DNA from: Herbinix sp.
GTDB lineage: Bacteria; Bacillota; Clostridia; Lachnospirales; Lachnospiraceae
NCBI GenBank assembly: GCA_029238935.1
Contig: JAQZBN010000008.1
Coordinates: forward strand, 109,846 to 173,845
Reading direction: 5' to 3'
DNA: 64,000 nt
Shown here: positions 25,086-33,040 of the stretch, piece after piece
How the letters are laid out: each line of letters begins with the position of its first letter
Position numbering within the stretch: position 1 is the first letter of the stretch
Program-made: the position numbers and the translations under genes
Notes under the pieces: generated by a model
Told to the model about the DNA's origin: nothing
Database searches by the model: none
Seen by the model: only the letters and a program-made list of their open reading frames with translations

Positions 25086-25838
25086 ATGGATATCCATGAA
25101 TTATTGCTCCAAGTAAAAAATAATCAGATTGAGTTATCAGAAGCTGAGTCTATTTTAAAGAAACTTCCTTATGAGGATTTAGGCTTTGCGAAACTTGATC
25201 ATCATAGATCCCTACGCTCTGGCTTTGGAGAAGTAATTTTCTGCCAAGGAAAATCCACACCCCATTTAGTTAGTATCTACCAGCGGTTTTATGAGCATGA
25301 TACCAATGTATTAGGAACCAGAGCCACGCAAGAGCAATATGAAAGTGTAAAAGCAGTCCTCCCTATGGCCAAGTATGATCCCCTGTCTCGTATTCTTTCC
25401 ATTCAGAAGAATGAGCAAAAAAGAGAAGGTTGCATTGCGGTTTGTACCGGTGGTACTTCAGATATCCCTGTTGCAGAAGAGGCAGCGCAAACAGCAGAAT
25501 TCTTCGGAAGCAATATATTGCGAATTTATGATGTCGGTGTTGCCGGAATACATCGTTTACTATCTAAGGTGGATGATATCCGGAAGGCAAATTGTATTAT
25601 CGCCGTTGCCGGAATGGAAGGCGCACTTGGTGGAGTTGTGGCTGGCCTTGTCGATAAACCAGTAATTGCTGTTCCTACTTCGATTGGGTATGGTGCAAAT
25701 TTCGGAGGTCTCTCTGCACTTCTTACGATGTTAAACTCCTGTGCGGAAGGAATTGCCGTTGTTAATATCGATAATGGTTTTGGTGCCGGATACATTGCTA
25801 CGCAAATTAATCGTCTTGGAACACAGATCGAGGTATAA
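25086..25838 (+). CDS. larB: LarB, pyridinium-3,5-biscarboxylate synthase (nickel pincer cofactor)
   Basis: A 250-residue LarB. The family carboxylates the pyridinium ring of nicotinic acid adenine dinucleotide and hydrolyses the product, the first step of nickel-pincer nucleotide synthesis. The N-terminal part starts MDIHELLLQVKNNQIELSEA, and the C-terminal half is a PurE-like (AIR carboxylase) fold with CTGGTSDIPVAEEAA, AGMEGALGGVVAGL and PTSIGYGANFGG. The C-terminal Cys219 in LNSCAEGIAVVNIDNG corresponds to the conserved catalytic cysteine. It heads a plus-strand set with the nickel transporter genes, opposite larE and larC. Length is normal. Confidence 0.95.
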   Translation: MDIHELLLQVKNNQIELSEAESILKKLPYEDLGFAKLDHHRSLRSGFGEVIFCQGKSTPHLVSIYQRFYEHDTNVLGTRATQEQYESVKAVLPMAKYDPLSRILSIQKNEQKREGCIAVCTGGTSDIPVAEEAAQTAEFFGSNILRIYDVGVAGIHRLLSKVDDIRKANCIIAVAGMEGALGGVVAGLVDKPVIAVPTSIGYGANFGGLSALLTMLNSCAEGIAVVNIDNGFGAGYIATQINRLGTQIEV

Positions 25839-26067
25839 TCTCACTTTGTTCCGCTTTTATGTTAGAACTACTGAATGATAAAATTATGTAAGAAGTATAT
25901 CTATGATATTATTCGTGTTGAAAGGCTTTTGTAAATAAAGTTTATGAATGAACAACATGATTTATAAGGGAAAGGAGTACGTAGTAGAATTGCTAATAGG
26001 TTCATCCGGAGCGTATCATAAATGCGTGTAAGCATGATTACTTTACCTTCTACTTCTGATATTTACC

Positions 26068-27087
26068 ATGCACATGTCAGATGCCTTATTATCCGTAGCA
26101 GTTGGATCAACAATGATTGCTGCTTCTAGCGGATCGATTGGTTATAGTGTAAAAAAATTAAATCAATTTGATATGAACGAAAAGAAAATCCCCATGATGG
26201 GTGTTATGGGTGCTTTCGTCTTTGCATCACAGATGATTAATTTCACCATCCCTTTGACAGGTTCTAGCGGACACATTGGAGGAGGTGTTTTACTAGCGGC
26301 CCTCTTAGGTCCTTATGCTGCTTTAATTACCATGGCATCGGTTCTATTCATACAATGTCTATTTTTTGCCGACGGTGGTTTACTTGCTTTAGGATGTAAT
26401 ATTTTTAATATGGGTGTTATCCCATGTTTGATTGTTTATCCTCTCATCTATCGGCCTATCATAAAAAAGGCGATGAGTGGAAAGCGAATTACGATAGCCT
26501 CAATCCTGGCAGTAGTAGTTGGTTTACAATTAGGGGCCTTTGCTGTTGTTTTAGAAACCGTATTATCAGGAATTACGGAGCTACCCTTTACCTCCTTTGT
26601 TGCGTTTATGCAGCCTATCCACTTAGCCATCGGTTTGGTCGAAGGTATTGTTACCGCTTCCGTTCTATTATATATAAAAAATTCAAGAAAAGAAATCTTA
26701 GAGAACGCCTTCCATCATATTCCCCTTGGAAATGTATCTCTTAAGAAGGTTCTTACCACTATGCTGATTATATCCGCTTTGGTAGGTGGTATCTTTTCTC
26801 TCTATGCCTCTTCTTTTCCCGATGGTCTGGAATGGTCCATTGAAGGAGTTGCCGGAACAACAGAACTAGAAACCACTTCCGAGGTACATACCGCAGCACA
26901 GGATATTCAAGATAAAACAGCCGTATTGCCGGATTATGCTCTACAAGGGGAAGCTTCGGATTCAGCTATAGGTACCAGCATCTCCGGTATTATCGGAGGC
27001 GCCATCACCCTACTGGTGGTTGTACTAATGAGTTTTATTATTAAATTACTCAAAAACAAAAGACATACTGCAGGACAGGCGAATTAA
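26068..27087 (+). CDS. nikMN: NikMN, nickel ECF transporter substrate-binding component
   Basis: A 339-residue CbiM/NikM protein fused to a NikN-like tail. It begins Met-His (MHMSDALLS), the conserved start in which the N-terminal amine and His2 bind nickel or cobalt, so the start is fixed despite no ribosome site upstream. The first ~210 residues hold the membrane domain with SSGHIGGGVLLAALLGPYAA. A helix follows at ~230, then an external loop SFPDGLEWSIEG typical of NikN/CbiN, and a last helix near residues 305-330. Next to lar genes, nickel is far more likely than cobalt. The 229-bp gap before it has a small hairpin (ATGC/GCAT near 26022-26035) but no recognised riboswitch. Confidence 0.92.
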   Translation: MHMSDALLSVAVGSTMIAASSGSIGYSVKKLNQFDMNEKKIPMMGVMGAFVFASQMINFTIPLTGSSGHIGGGVLLAALLGPYAALITMASVLFIQCLFFADGGLLALGCNIFNMGVIPCLIVYPLIYRPIIKKAMSGKRITIASILAVVVGLQLGAFAVVLETVLSGITELPFTSFVAFMQPIHLAIGLVEGIVTASVLLYIKNSRKEILENAFHHIPLGNVSLKKVLTTMLIISALVGGIFSLYASSFPDGLEWSIEGVAGTTELETTSEVHTAAQDIQDKTAVLPDYALQGEASDSAIGTSISGIIGGAITLLVVVLMSFIIKLLKNKRHTAGQAN

Positions 27088-27116
27088 TTCACCAATTTAT
27101 ATAGAGAGGATTCCTT

Positions 27117-27917
27117 ATGGCAGATATCAAAAAGACAATCCTTCAATTATCTTCCATGGAAGATTATGCACAATCGAATTCTCCCATCCATCGTTTGGAG
27201 CCATCGGTTAAGGTTATTACAACAGTGTTATTTATAATCATTGTAATTTCCTTTCCGGTTTATCAGGTGAGCGGTATCATACCCTGTATCCTGTATCCCT
27301 TCTTTTTAATTAACCTTAGCGATGTCCCATTAAGACCGCTGTTTCACCGATTATTGATCGCCCTGCCTTTTACTTTGTTTGCCGGATTATCCAATCTTCT
27401 TTTGGATCAAGAACTTAGCTTTACAATCCTTGGTCTTGGTATAACAGACGGAATGATATCCTTTTTCTCGATTATCTATAAGGTCATTCTTACGGTCTTG
27501 TCTGTTTTACTTTTAATCTCTACTACAACCATGAATGATTTGCTTTATGTAATGATACGTTTTAAAGTTCCCTCTGTAATCGTGATACAAATCATGATGA
27601 CCTATCGATACTTAAAGGTCTTGACTGAAGAGGCAATGATTATGTATCAGGCATATCTTTTAAGAGCACCAAAAGAAAAAGGAATTCGATTAAAAGATAT
27701 GGGTTCTTTTTTAGGACAATTAATTATACGAAGTTTTGATCGAGCGGAACGGATTTATCAAGCAATGAAATGCAGAGGTTTTGAAGGTCATATTACCTTT
27801 TCAAGACCGTATAAAATATCTTTCAAGGGCTGGATCTATCTGATTGTTGTCAGCTTCTTATTAATCGGAGTGAGACTGGTTAATGTAAGTGAATGGATTG
27901 GTAATCTGTTTCTGTAG
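27117..27917 (+). CDS. nikQ: NikQ, energy-coupling-factor T component
   Basis: A 266-residue CbiQ/EcfT-type membrane protein that connects the nickel-binding NikMN to the ATPase. Five to six helices, an N-terminal SNSPIHRLEPSVKVITTVLF, and the cytoplasmic coupling helices with LLRAPKEKGIRLKDMGSFLG and RAERIYQAMKCRGFEG (Ala-Arg-Gly type signature, here AMKCRG). It lies 29 bp after nikMN with AGAGAGG before its ATG. The neighbouring lar genes support nickel as the metal. Confidence 0.92.
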   Translation: MADIKKTILQLSSMEDYAQSNSPIHRLEPSVKVITTVLFIIIVISFPVYQVSGIIPCILYPFFLINLSDVPLRPLFHRLLIALPFTLFAGLSNLLLDQELSFTILGLGITDGMISFFSIIYKVILTVLSVLLLISTTTMNDLLYVMIRFKVPSVIVIQIMMTYRYLKVLTEEAMIMYQAYLLRAPKEKGIRLKDMGSFLGQLIIRSFDRAERIYQAMKCRGFEGHITFSRPYKISFKGWIYLIVVSFLLIGVRLVNVSEWIGNLFL

Positions 27918-27937
27918 ATGAATAGGGAGGTTTTCCT

Positions 27938-28666
27938 TTGTTACAAATAGATCGTATTAATGTAAAATATTCTGATGGTAACCAGGCTCTAGATCAGGTG
28001 AGCCTATCGATTGAAGACGGACAAACGGTAGGACTTGTGGGTGCTAACGGTGCCGGTAAGTCAACTTTACTTATGACATTAGTTGGCCTCCTTTCAATAG
28101 AAACTGGGCATATCCTACTAGATAGTATAGAAATTAATAAGAAAAACTTAGGTCAGCTTAGAGAAAAGATTGGGATCGTTTTTCAAAATCCTGATGACCA
28201 GCTCTTTATGTCCAATGTCTATGACGATATCGCCTTCGGTCCCAGAAATTACGGAAAGGGCGAAACACAAATTAAAGAAAAAATCTCAGATATAATGCAC
28301 AGGCTTGGTGTTGAACACTTGCGTGATCATAATTCCCATAAACTCTCCGGAGGAGAAAAAAGAATTATTGCTATCGCAACTATATTAGTAATGGAGCCCT
28401 CCTATCTTCTCTTTGATGAACCGTCTTCCTTCTTGGACCCGAAAACCAGAAGAAAATTGATGGAATTATTAAAGGGTCTTACTATGACAAAGCTAATTGC
28501 AACCCATGATTTGGATATGGCTTTGGAGTTATGCGATAAAATAATCATTCTTAAAGACGGAAAAATTTTTGCTGAGGGTAAGACGAAAGATATCCTGACC
28601 AACGAGGCATTGCTACTGGAAGCTGGACTTGAGCTCCCCTTCTGTCTGCAAAGAGTAAATTTGTAG
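27938..28666 (+). CDS. nikO: NikO, ECF transporter ATPase
   Basis: A 242-residue EcfA/CbiO-type ATPase. Walker A GANGAGKSTLL, signature KLSGGEKRIIAIATIL, Walker B YLLFDEPSSFLD, switch ATHDLDMAL. IVFQNPDDQLFMSNVYDDIA is the Q-loop region typical of CbiO. One ATPase gene only, so the transporter probably uses a homodimer. The start is TTG (27938), with GGAGG 7 bp upstream. It ends the plus-strand larB-nikMNQO set; a bidirectional terminator follows at 28864. Confidence 0.93.
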   Translation: MLQIDRINVKYSDGNQALDQVSLSIEDGQTVGLVGANGAGKSTLLMTLVGLLSIETGHILLDSIEINKKNLGQLREKIGIVFQNPDDQLFMSNVYDDIAFGPRNYGKGETQIKEKISDIMHRLGVEHLRDHNSHKLSGGEKRIIAIATILVMEPSYLLFDEPSSFLDPKTRRKLMELLKGLTMTKLIATHDLDMALELCDKIIILKDGKIFAEGKTKDILTNEALLLEAGLELPFCLQRVNL

Positions 28667-28863
28667 CATAATGTTGATTTATTGGTATACCACTTTATTA
28701 GTTTCAATGTAAATTCGCTTTAAATGATAGTGATAAACATTGCAGGAAGTTACATCTATCTTTTAAATAATATCTTCCATCCTAACACGTAATGTTATAT
28801 AAAGTATAATTACTATTTAAACAGAATTTATTGCTTATCTATACCAAAGCATTCTATAAAAAT

Positions 28864-28920
28864 AAGCTTGATCAAAATGTAGATACTAAGTATCTGACAG
28901 TTGGATCAAGCTTTTCTATT
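28864..28920. terminator. Bidirectional terminator between nikO and asparaginase
   Basis: AAGCTTGATC (28864-28873) pairs with GATCAAGCTT (28904-28913), with an inner AGATACT/AGTATCT-like helix. T-rich runs follow on both strands. It serves both convergent operons. Confidence 0.8.
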
Positions 28921-29920
28921 AAAAAAATAAAATATCATTTTGCACCGGTTGATAGAACATCTTCTTTACTTCATTTACATCCGTGGTCTGTCCTAAGATC
29001 CACATCGTTTTCGCTACTGCTGCCTCCAGGGTCATATCATAGGCTTCGATCAAACCGAGGTTTTTCTTGACATCATGACCAACCTGATAGATCGTCATAT
29101 CGCTTCCCTCCTGCTGAACCTGTGTTGTCATAACTACAACTTTACCATTTTTAATAAAGCGGTCCAAAGCATGATAAAAATCATTGTCTTCATTGGTTGG
29201 AATGCCGCCCACTCCAAAGCTTTCGATAATGACTGCTTCGTAGCGGCTCTCCAGATAGGAAAAAATATCCGCATTAATACCTGGAATTAGCTTTAATAGG
29301 AACACTCTATCATCCAGATCGTCATAAAAGGTTGGTGCCACTTGCGTAGATTTTACCTTAACATAATGAACGATTCTTTCATCCTGTATGATTGCAATGT
29401 AAGGATAATTAATACTGGTAAATGCATTGTAGCTTTTACTGCGTATCTTTTTTCCTCTGGTACCATCAATGACTTTTCCATCAAATACAATCGTAATGCC
29501 ATGAGCATCTTCACAGGATGCATACCTTAAGCTGTCCAGAATGTTTAATCTGGCATCTGTGATATCCAAATTGATTGGTTTCTGTGCACCGGTAACTACA
29601 ATAGGTTTTGCTGAGTTTTGTATTAAGTATGTAAGAGCCGCACTAGTATAGGCCATGGTATCTGTCCCATGGCAGATAACAAAGCCATCATACGCGTCGT
29701 AATGCTCCTTGATACAATTAGCAATTATGATCCAGTGCTTCGGTCCTACATTGGTACTATCCAAGTTAAATAATTGAATGGTATCCACATCACAGAATTC
29801 CTTATAGGAGGAAACATAGCTTAACAATTCATCGGAAAGCAAGACCGGCGTTAGCCCATTCTCGGATTTCTTTGAAGCAATAGTACCTCCAGTTGCAATT
29901 AGAAAAATTCTTTTCTTCAT
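28919..29920 (-). CDS. L-asparaginase (cytosolic type I-like)
   Basis: A 333-residue asparaginase that hydrolyses L-asparagine to aspartate and ammonia. The two catalytic threonine motifs are present: TGGTIASKKSENGLTP near the N-terminus and CHGTDTMAYTSAALTYL at ~residues 80-100. There is no signal peptide, so it is cytoplasmic. Its start overlaps the larE stop by 4 bp (ATGA type), which is a strong sign of co-translation with larE. An amidohydrolase in a nickel-pincer operon is unusual; it may simply ride along, or it may act on an amide linked to the cofactor-dependent pathway. AGGA lies 7 bp before the ATG. Confidence 0.9.
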   Translation of the reverse strand: MKKRIFLIATGGTIASKKSENGLTPVLLSDELLSYVSSYKEFCDVDTIQLFNLDSTNVGPKHWIIIANCIKEHYDAYDGFVICHGTDTMAYTSAALTYLIQNSAKPIVVTGAQKPINLDITDARLNILDSLRYASCEDAHGITIVFDGKVIDGTRGKKIRSKSYNAFTSINYPYIAIIQDERIVHYVKVKSTQVAPTFYDDLDDRVFLLKLIPGINADIFSYLESRYEAVIIESFGVGGIPTNEDNDFYHALDRFIKNGKVVVMTTQVQQEGSDMTIYQVGHDVKKNLGLIEAYDMTLEAAVAKTMWILGQTTDVNEVKKMFYQPVQNDILFF

Positions 29921-30771
29921 GATAAATTCCTATCTTTAATTTTAATATCCATACTACCGGAACGAAACCCTTCCAGATCCAGAGTAATATAGAAAAATCC
30001 CAAGGCTTGTAACTCTTTGGTTATCACATCGGCTTGTTCCATAAATAACGGGAAGTCTTTTTTATCCACTTCTATCCTTACAATATCCTCATGGGCACGA
30101 AGACGTACATTATAAAAGCCCTGTTGCTTAATTAATTTCTCTCCCTGATCAATTCGCTCCAGTAAATCAAAATCAAGCTTTACTCCGTACGGAAGTCTGG
30201 TTGCCAGACAGGGAGCAGAAGGTCGATCCGAAGACTTAACCCCCAGATCTGTCGCAAGGGATCTAATCTGTAGCTTCGTTATCTCAAGCTCTAATAGAGG
30301 ACTGTTGACCCCCAGTTCCTTTAACGCTTTCATCCCAGGACGGTAAGCATTCAGATCATCATAATTGGTTCCGTCTATGAGATAATGATAGCCTTCCCCA
30401 TTGGCATAATCGATGAGCGTCTGGAAAAGAAGCTTCTTACAGCGATAACACCGATCAACAGGATTATGCATAATCTCAGGATCAGCAAATTCATCAACTT
30501 CTATCGTTTTATGAACAGCTCCAAAGCTTAAAGCCATTTCTTTTGCTTCCTCTAAATCCCCATGGGGATGTAGCTTTGTCTCAAAGGTCACTGCCAGTAC
30601 AGGTTTGTTGTATTTTTTTCCTGCTTCGCAGGCTATCTTAAGAAGCAAGCTGCTGTCTACCCCTCCGGAAAATGCAATACATATTCCTTCTGTGACATGC
30701 TCTTCCATTACTCTATTAATTCTATCCATAATGAAAACATTATTTTCTGTTAGATGATTTATATCTTTCAT
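29917..30771 (-). CDS. larE: LarE, sulfur-inserting enzyme of nickel pincer cofactor synthesis
   Basis: A 284-residue PP-loop ATPase (SGGVDSSLLLKIA at ~35-47) that adenylates pyridinium dicarboxylate mononucleotide and inserts sulfur to give thiocarboxylates. Three cysteines stand out: C108 and C111 in DRCYRCKK, and C188 in SAPCLATRLP. The Lactobacillus enzyme has only the last one and sacrifices its sulfur. LarE proteins with three cysteines hold a 4Fe-4S cluster and can act catalytically, so this one is likely of the cluster type. It has its own promoter (30849-30876) and is coupled to asparaginase by a 4-bp overlap; larC lies 139 bp upstream. Confidence 0.94.
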   Translation of the reverse strand: MKDINHLTENNVFIMDRINRVMEEHVTEGICIAFSGGVDSSLLLKIACEAGKKYNKPVLAVTFETKLHPHGDLEEAKEMALSFGAVHKTIEVDEFADPEIMHNPVDRCYRCKKLLFQTLIDYANGEGYHYLIDGTNYDDLNAYRPGMKALKELGVNSPLLELEITKLQIRSLATDLGVKSSDRPSAPCLATRLPYGVKLDFDLLERIDQGEKLIKQQGFYNVRLRAHEDIVRIEVDKKDFPLFMEQADVITKELQALGFFYITLDLEGFRSGSMDIKIKDRNLS

Positions 30772-30848
30772 TCTATTCTCCTAAAATTTTGGGACTCACC
30801 ATAAGAAAATAGTCTAGCTAGTCAGCAATACTTGCCGTATCTACTTCT

Positions 30849-30876
30849 ATTCTATACCATCTTCTTTATGTGTCAA
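30849..30876 (-). promoter_or_regulatory. Promoter of the larE-asparaginase pair
   Basis: On the minus strand TTGACA (30871-30876) and TAGAAT (30849-30854) are 16 bp apart in the gap between larC and larE. A hairpin (AACCCAGAAA/TTTCTGGGTT, 30901-30926) overlaps the larC stop just upstream, so larE may be expressed apart from larC. Confidence 0.6.
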
Positions 30877-30910
30877 TCCCATTCTATTGATCTAATCCTT
30901 AACCCAGAAA

Positions 30911-32779
30911 CTATCTTTTCTGGGTTGCCAAAGTTTGCACCAAACTATATAAAGTCATGTAATCTTGCCCAGACTGTTCACACAATTTCCTTACACTATC
31001 ACATTCAGGATAAAAGAAGGTTTTATCCTGATAAGTACACACCTTCACTAATACTTCTCCATAGGGAGTTTCAATTGTTCTATGTTCTCTTTTCAAAGTA
31101 GTTCTGGTGGCTTGGTACTTACGTATTCCAATGGTTGTTGTGTGAGTGAATATAATTTCTTCCATTTGTTCTACTTTATCATCACTGCAAAGGACTCCTA
31201 AAAGATAGGCAGGACGATTTTTCTTCATAAAAATAGGTGTGTAATAGGCATCCCTTGCACCACCTGCAAAAAGTTTCTCCATCGCTATGGACAAAGTCTC
31301 ACCGCTGCAATCGTCTATATTCGCTTCCAAAACCCATACGGTATCGGCTATGGTATTGGATTCATTTTTGTTACTAAGTTCTTCGATCATCATTGCTCTT
31401 AAGATACCTGCTGTCTCATATTTTCGTTTTCCTGCACCAAGACCGATTTTTACAATCTTAAACTCCTTTGGTAAACTATCCTTCGTTTTAATTGCAGCAA
31501 CGATAGCAGCTCCGGTAGGTGTAACCAATTCCCCTTTGACTGAGGTTATATGCAGGGGTATTTGATGGGCGGTAGAAATATTTATGACTGCAGGTACCGG
31601 GATGGGAAGCAGCCCATGTTGGCATCTGATTTGCCCTGTTCCTTCATATAATTCGGACACAATCACTTCTTCGATCCCTAAGTTATCAAGACAGATTGCT
31701 GCTGCCACAATATCTACAATGGAATCCACTGCACCAACTTCATGAAAATGCACTTCTTCTACTGACTTCCCATGGGCTTTGGATTCTGCTACCGCTACAA
31801 TATGGAAGATACGCTTTGCTGTTTCCTTAGCTTTCTCTGAAATCTTTGATTGATCTATAATGGTGTTAATATCGTAAAGATTTCTATGCTCATGATGTCC
31901 GTAATGAATGTGAGTCCGGATTGAAGAGTGTGTCATTATTTCTGGTTGATTTTTATTATTATGATTCACATGGATTTGTTTATGGTTGTGGTCATGATCA
32001 TGGTCTTCAATATCATGGTTCTGATTGTGGTCATGGTTGTAACCATGGTCGTGGATATGTCCATGGTCGTGATCATGTTTATGGTCGTGATCATGTTTAT
32101 GGTTGTTGCCATGATCATGGTTATGTTCATGGTCGTGATCATGTTTATGGTCGTGATCATGGTCATGGTTATGTTCATGGTCGTGATCATGTTTATGGTT
32201 GTGGTCATGATCATGGTTATGTTCATGGTCGTGATCATGTTTATGGTCGTGATCATGTCCGTAGTTGTGATCATGTTCATGGTCGTGATCATGTCCGTAG
32301 TTGTGATCATGTTCATGGTCGTGATGATGTCCGTAGTCGTGATCATGTTTATGGTCGTTATCATGTCCGTGGTCGTGATCATGTCCGTAGTTGTGATCAT
32401 GTTTATGGTCGTGATCATGTCCGTAGTCGCGATCATGCTCATGGTTGTGGTCATGATCATGGTATGTTTGATCTTGTTTATGATCATGTTTATGATCATG
32501 TTCATGCTCGTAGCTATGTCCGTGACTATGATGAAACGCATCTTCTTCCCCATAGTATTCCGTATCTATCTCTTCATCTAAAATGACATGAAAATCACAG
32601 GTATCGATGCTGTTCTTCTCTCTTCTGCTAATTTCTATTTTATATCCATCGACGTTAAGGCTCTTCAAACCTGACATAAGAACATCAATGTCAGCTCCCA
32701 AATCCAACAATGCAGCTACTGTCATATCTCCGCTGATACCTGAGTAGCACTCTAAATAAAGGGTTTTTTTATTCTCCAT
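30911..32779 (-). CDS. larC: LarC, nickel insertase with giant histidine-rich insert
   Basis: A 622-residue LarC, which inserts nickel into the pincer cofactor using CTP. The N-terminal family block is LYLECYSGISGDMTVAALLDLG; the C-terminal part has AVDSIVDIVAAAICLDNLGI, VTPTGAAIVAAIKTKDSLP and VLEANIDDCSGETLSIAMEKLF. Between them (about residues 83-300) lies an insert of His-Asp, His-Glu and His-Lys pairs with roughly 85 histidines, probably a nickel store or delivery arm. Lactobacillus larC is split and joined by programmed frameshift; here it is one frame. I start at ATG 32779 (GGAGAAG just upstream), not the TTG at 32791. Histidine runs of ~10-30 residues are common in nickel proteins; this one is exceptional. 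Confidence 0.95.
   Translation of the reverse strand: MENKKTLYLECYSGISGDMTVAALLDLGADIDVLMSGLKSLNVDGYKIEISRREKNSIDTCDFHVILDEEIDTEYYGEEDAFHHSHGHSYEHEHDHKHDHKQDQTYHDHDHNHEHDRDYGHDHDHKHDHNYGHDHDHGHDNDHKHDHDYGHHHDHEHDHNYGHDHDHEHDHNYGHDHDHKHDHDHEHNHDHDHNHKHDHDHEHNHDHDHDHKHDHDHEHNHDHGNNHKHDHDHKHDHDHGHIHDHGYNHDHNQNHDIEDHDHDHNHKQIHVNHNNKNQPEIMTHSSIRTHIHYGHHEHRNLYDINTIIDQSKISEKAKETAKRIFHIVAVAESKAHGKSVEEVHFHEVGAVDSIVDIVAAAICLDNLGIEEVIVSELYEGTGQIRCQHGLLPIPVPAVINISTAHQIPLHITSVKGELVTPTGAAIVAAIKTKDSLPKEFKIVKIGLGAGKRKYETAGILRAMMIEELSNKNESNTIADTVWVLEANIDDCSGETLSIAMEKLFAGGARDAYYTPIFMKKNRPAYLLGVLCSDDKVEQMEEIIFTHTTTIGIRKYQATRTTLKREHRTIETPYGEVLVKVCTYQDKTFFYPECDSVRKLCEQSGQDYMTLYSLVQTLATQKR
31966..32525. repeat. 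Degenerate hexanucleotide-based repeat encoding the LarC His-rich insert
   Basis: The plus strand repeats CATGATCATGGTCGTGATCA-like units built from 6-bp steps (one His-X pair each), with larger units of ~30 bp. Such a tract can gain or lose copies by slippage, so the insert length probably varies between strains. Long frames seen on the opposite strand and in other frames are by-products of the repeat. Confidence 0.9.
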
Positions 32780-32830
32780 TTGCTTCTCCAATCTATCGCA
32801 ATAATATTCTCAAATTATTACTCCAAGGAC

Positions 32831-32859
32831 ATTATACCAGTAGGAGTTATGTTTGCCCA
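32831..32859 (-). promoter_or_regulatory. Possible larC promoter
   Basis: On the minus strand TATAAT (32831-32836) is good; the -35 at 17 bp is TGGGCA (32854-32859), which is weak. Confidence 0.4.
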
Positions 32860-32951
32860 TATGATAGTGTCTAATAATTTTCACATAATATGTAATATTG
32901 GTATTTAAATCAAAATTGTCACATCGGCCTAATATAAGTTGTAAGTAGAAA

Positions 32952-32999
32952 GAGGATAACCAAACCGGTAATTATTTATTCGAACCGATTGGTATCCTC
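32952..32999 (-). terminator. Terminator after the DEAD-box helicase
   Basis: GAGGATA...CCGGT and ACCG...TATCCTC form a long stem (32952-32958 with 32993-32999 as the outer part). On the minus strand TTTCTACTT follows. It lies 41 bp past the helicase stop. Confidence 0.65.
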
Positions 33000-33040
33000 A
33001 TTGATTATGTCCTGATTTTCATATTATATAACGAATCATT

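Noticed and set aside
25839..26067. NiCo or cobalamin riboswitch before nikMN
   Set aside because: None of the conserved core sequences that I know for these classes is present; only a small hairpin is visible.
31966..32525. CRISPR-like repeat array
   Set aside because: Units are short and contiguous with no spacers, and they encode histidine pairs in larC.
31921..32586. Long open frames of ~200 residues on both strands in other frames of the larC repeat
   Set aside because: They are by-products of a 6-bp-based repeat, with very skewed composition (Val-Met or Cys-Gly-His repeats), and no ribosome site. LarC is supported by conserved flanks.
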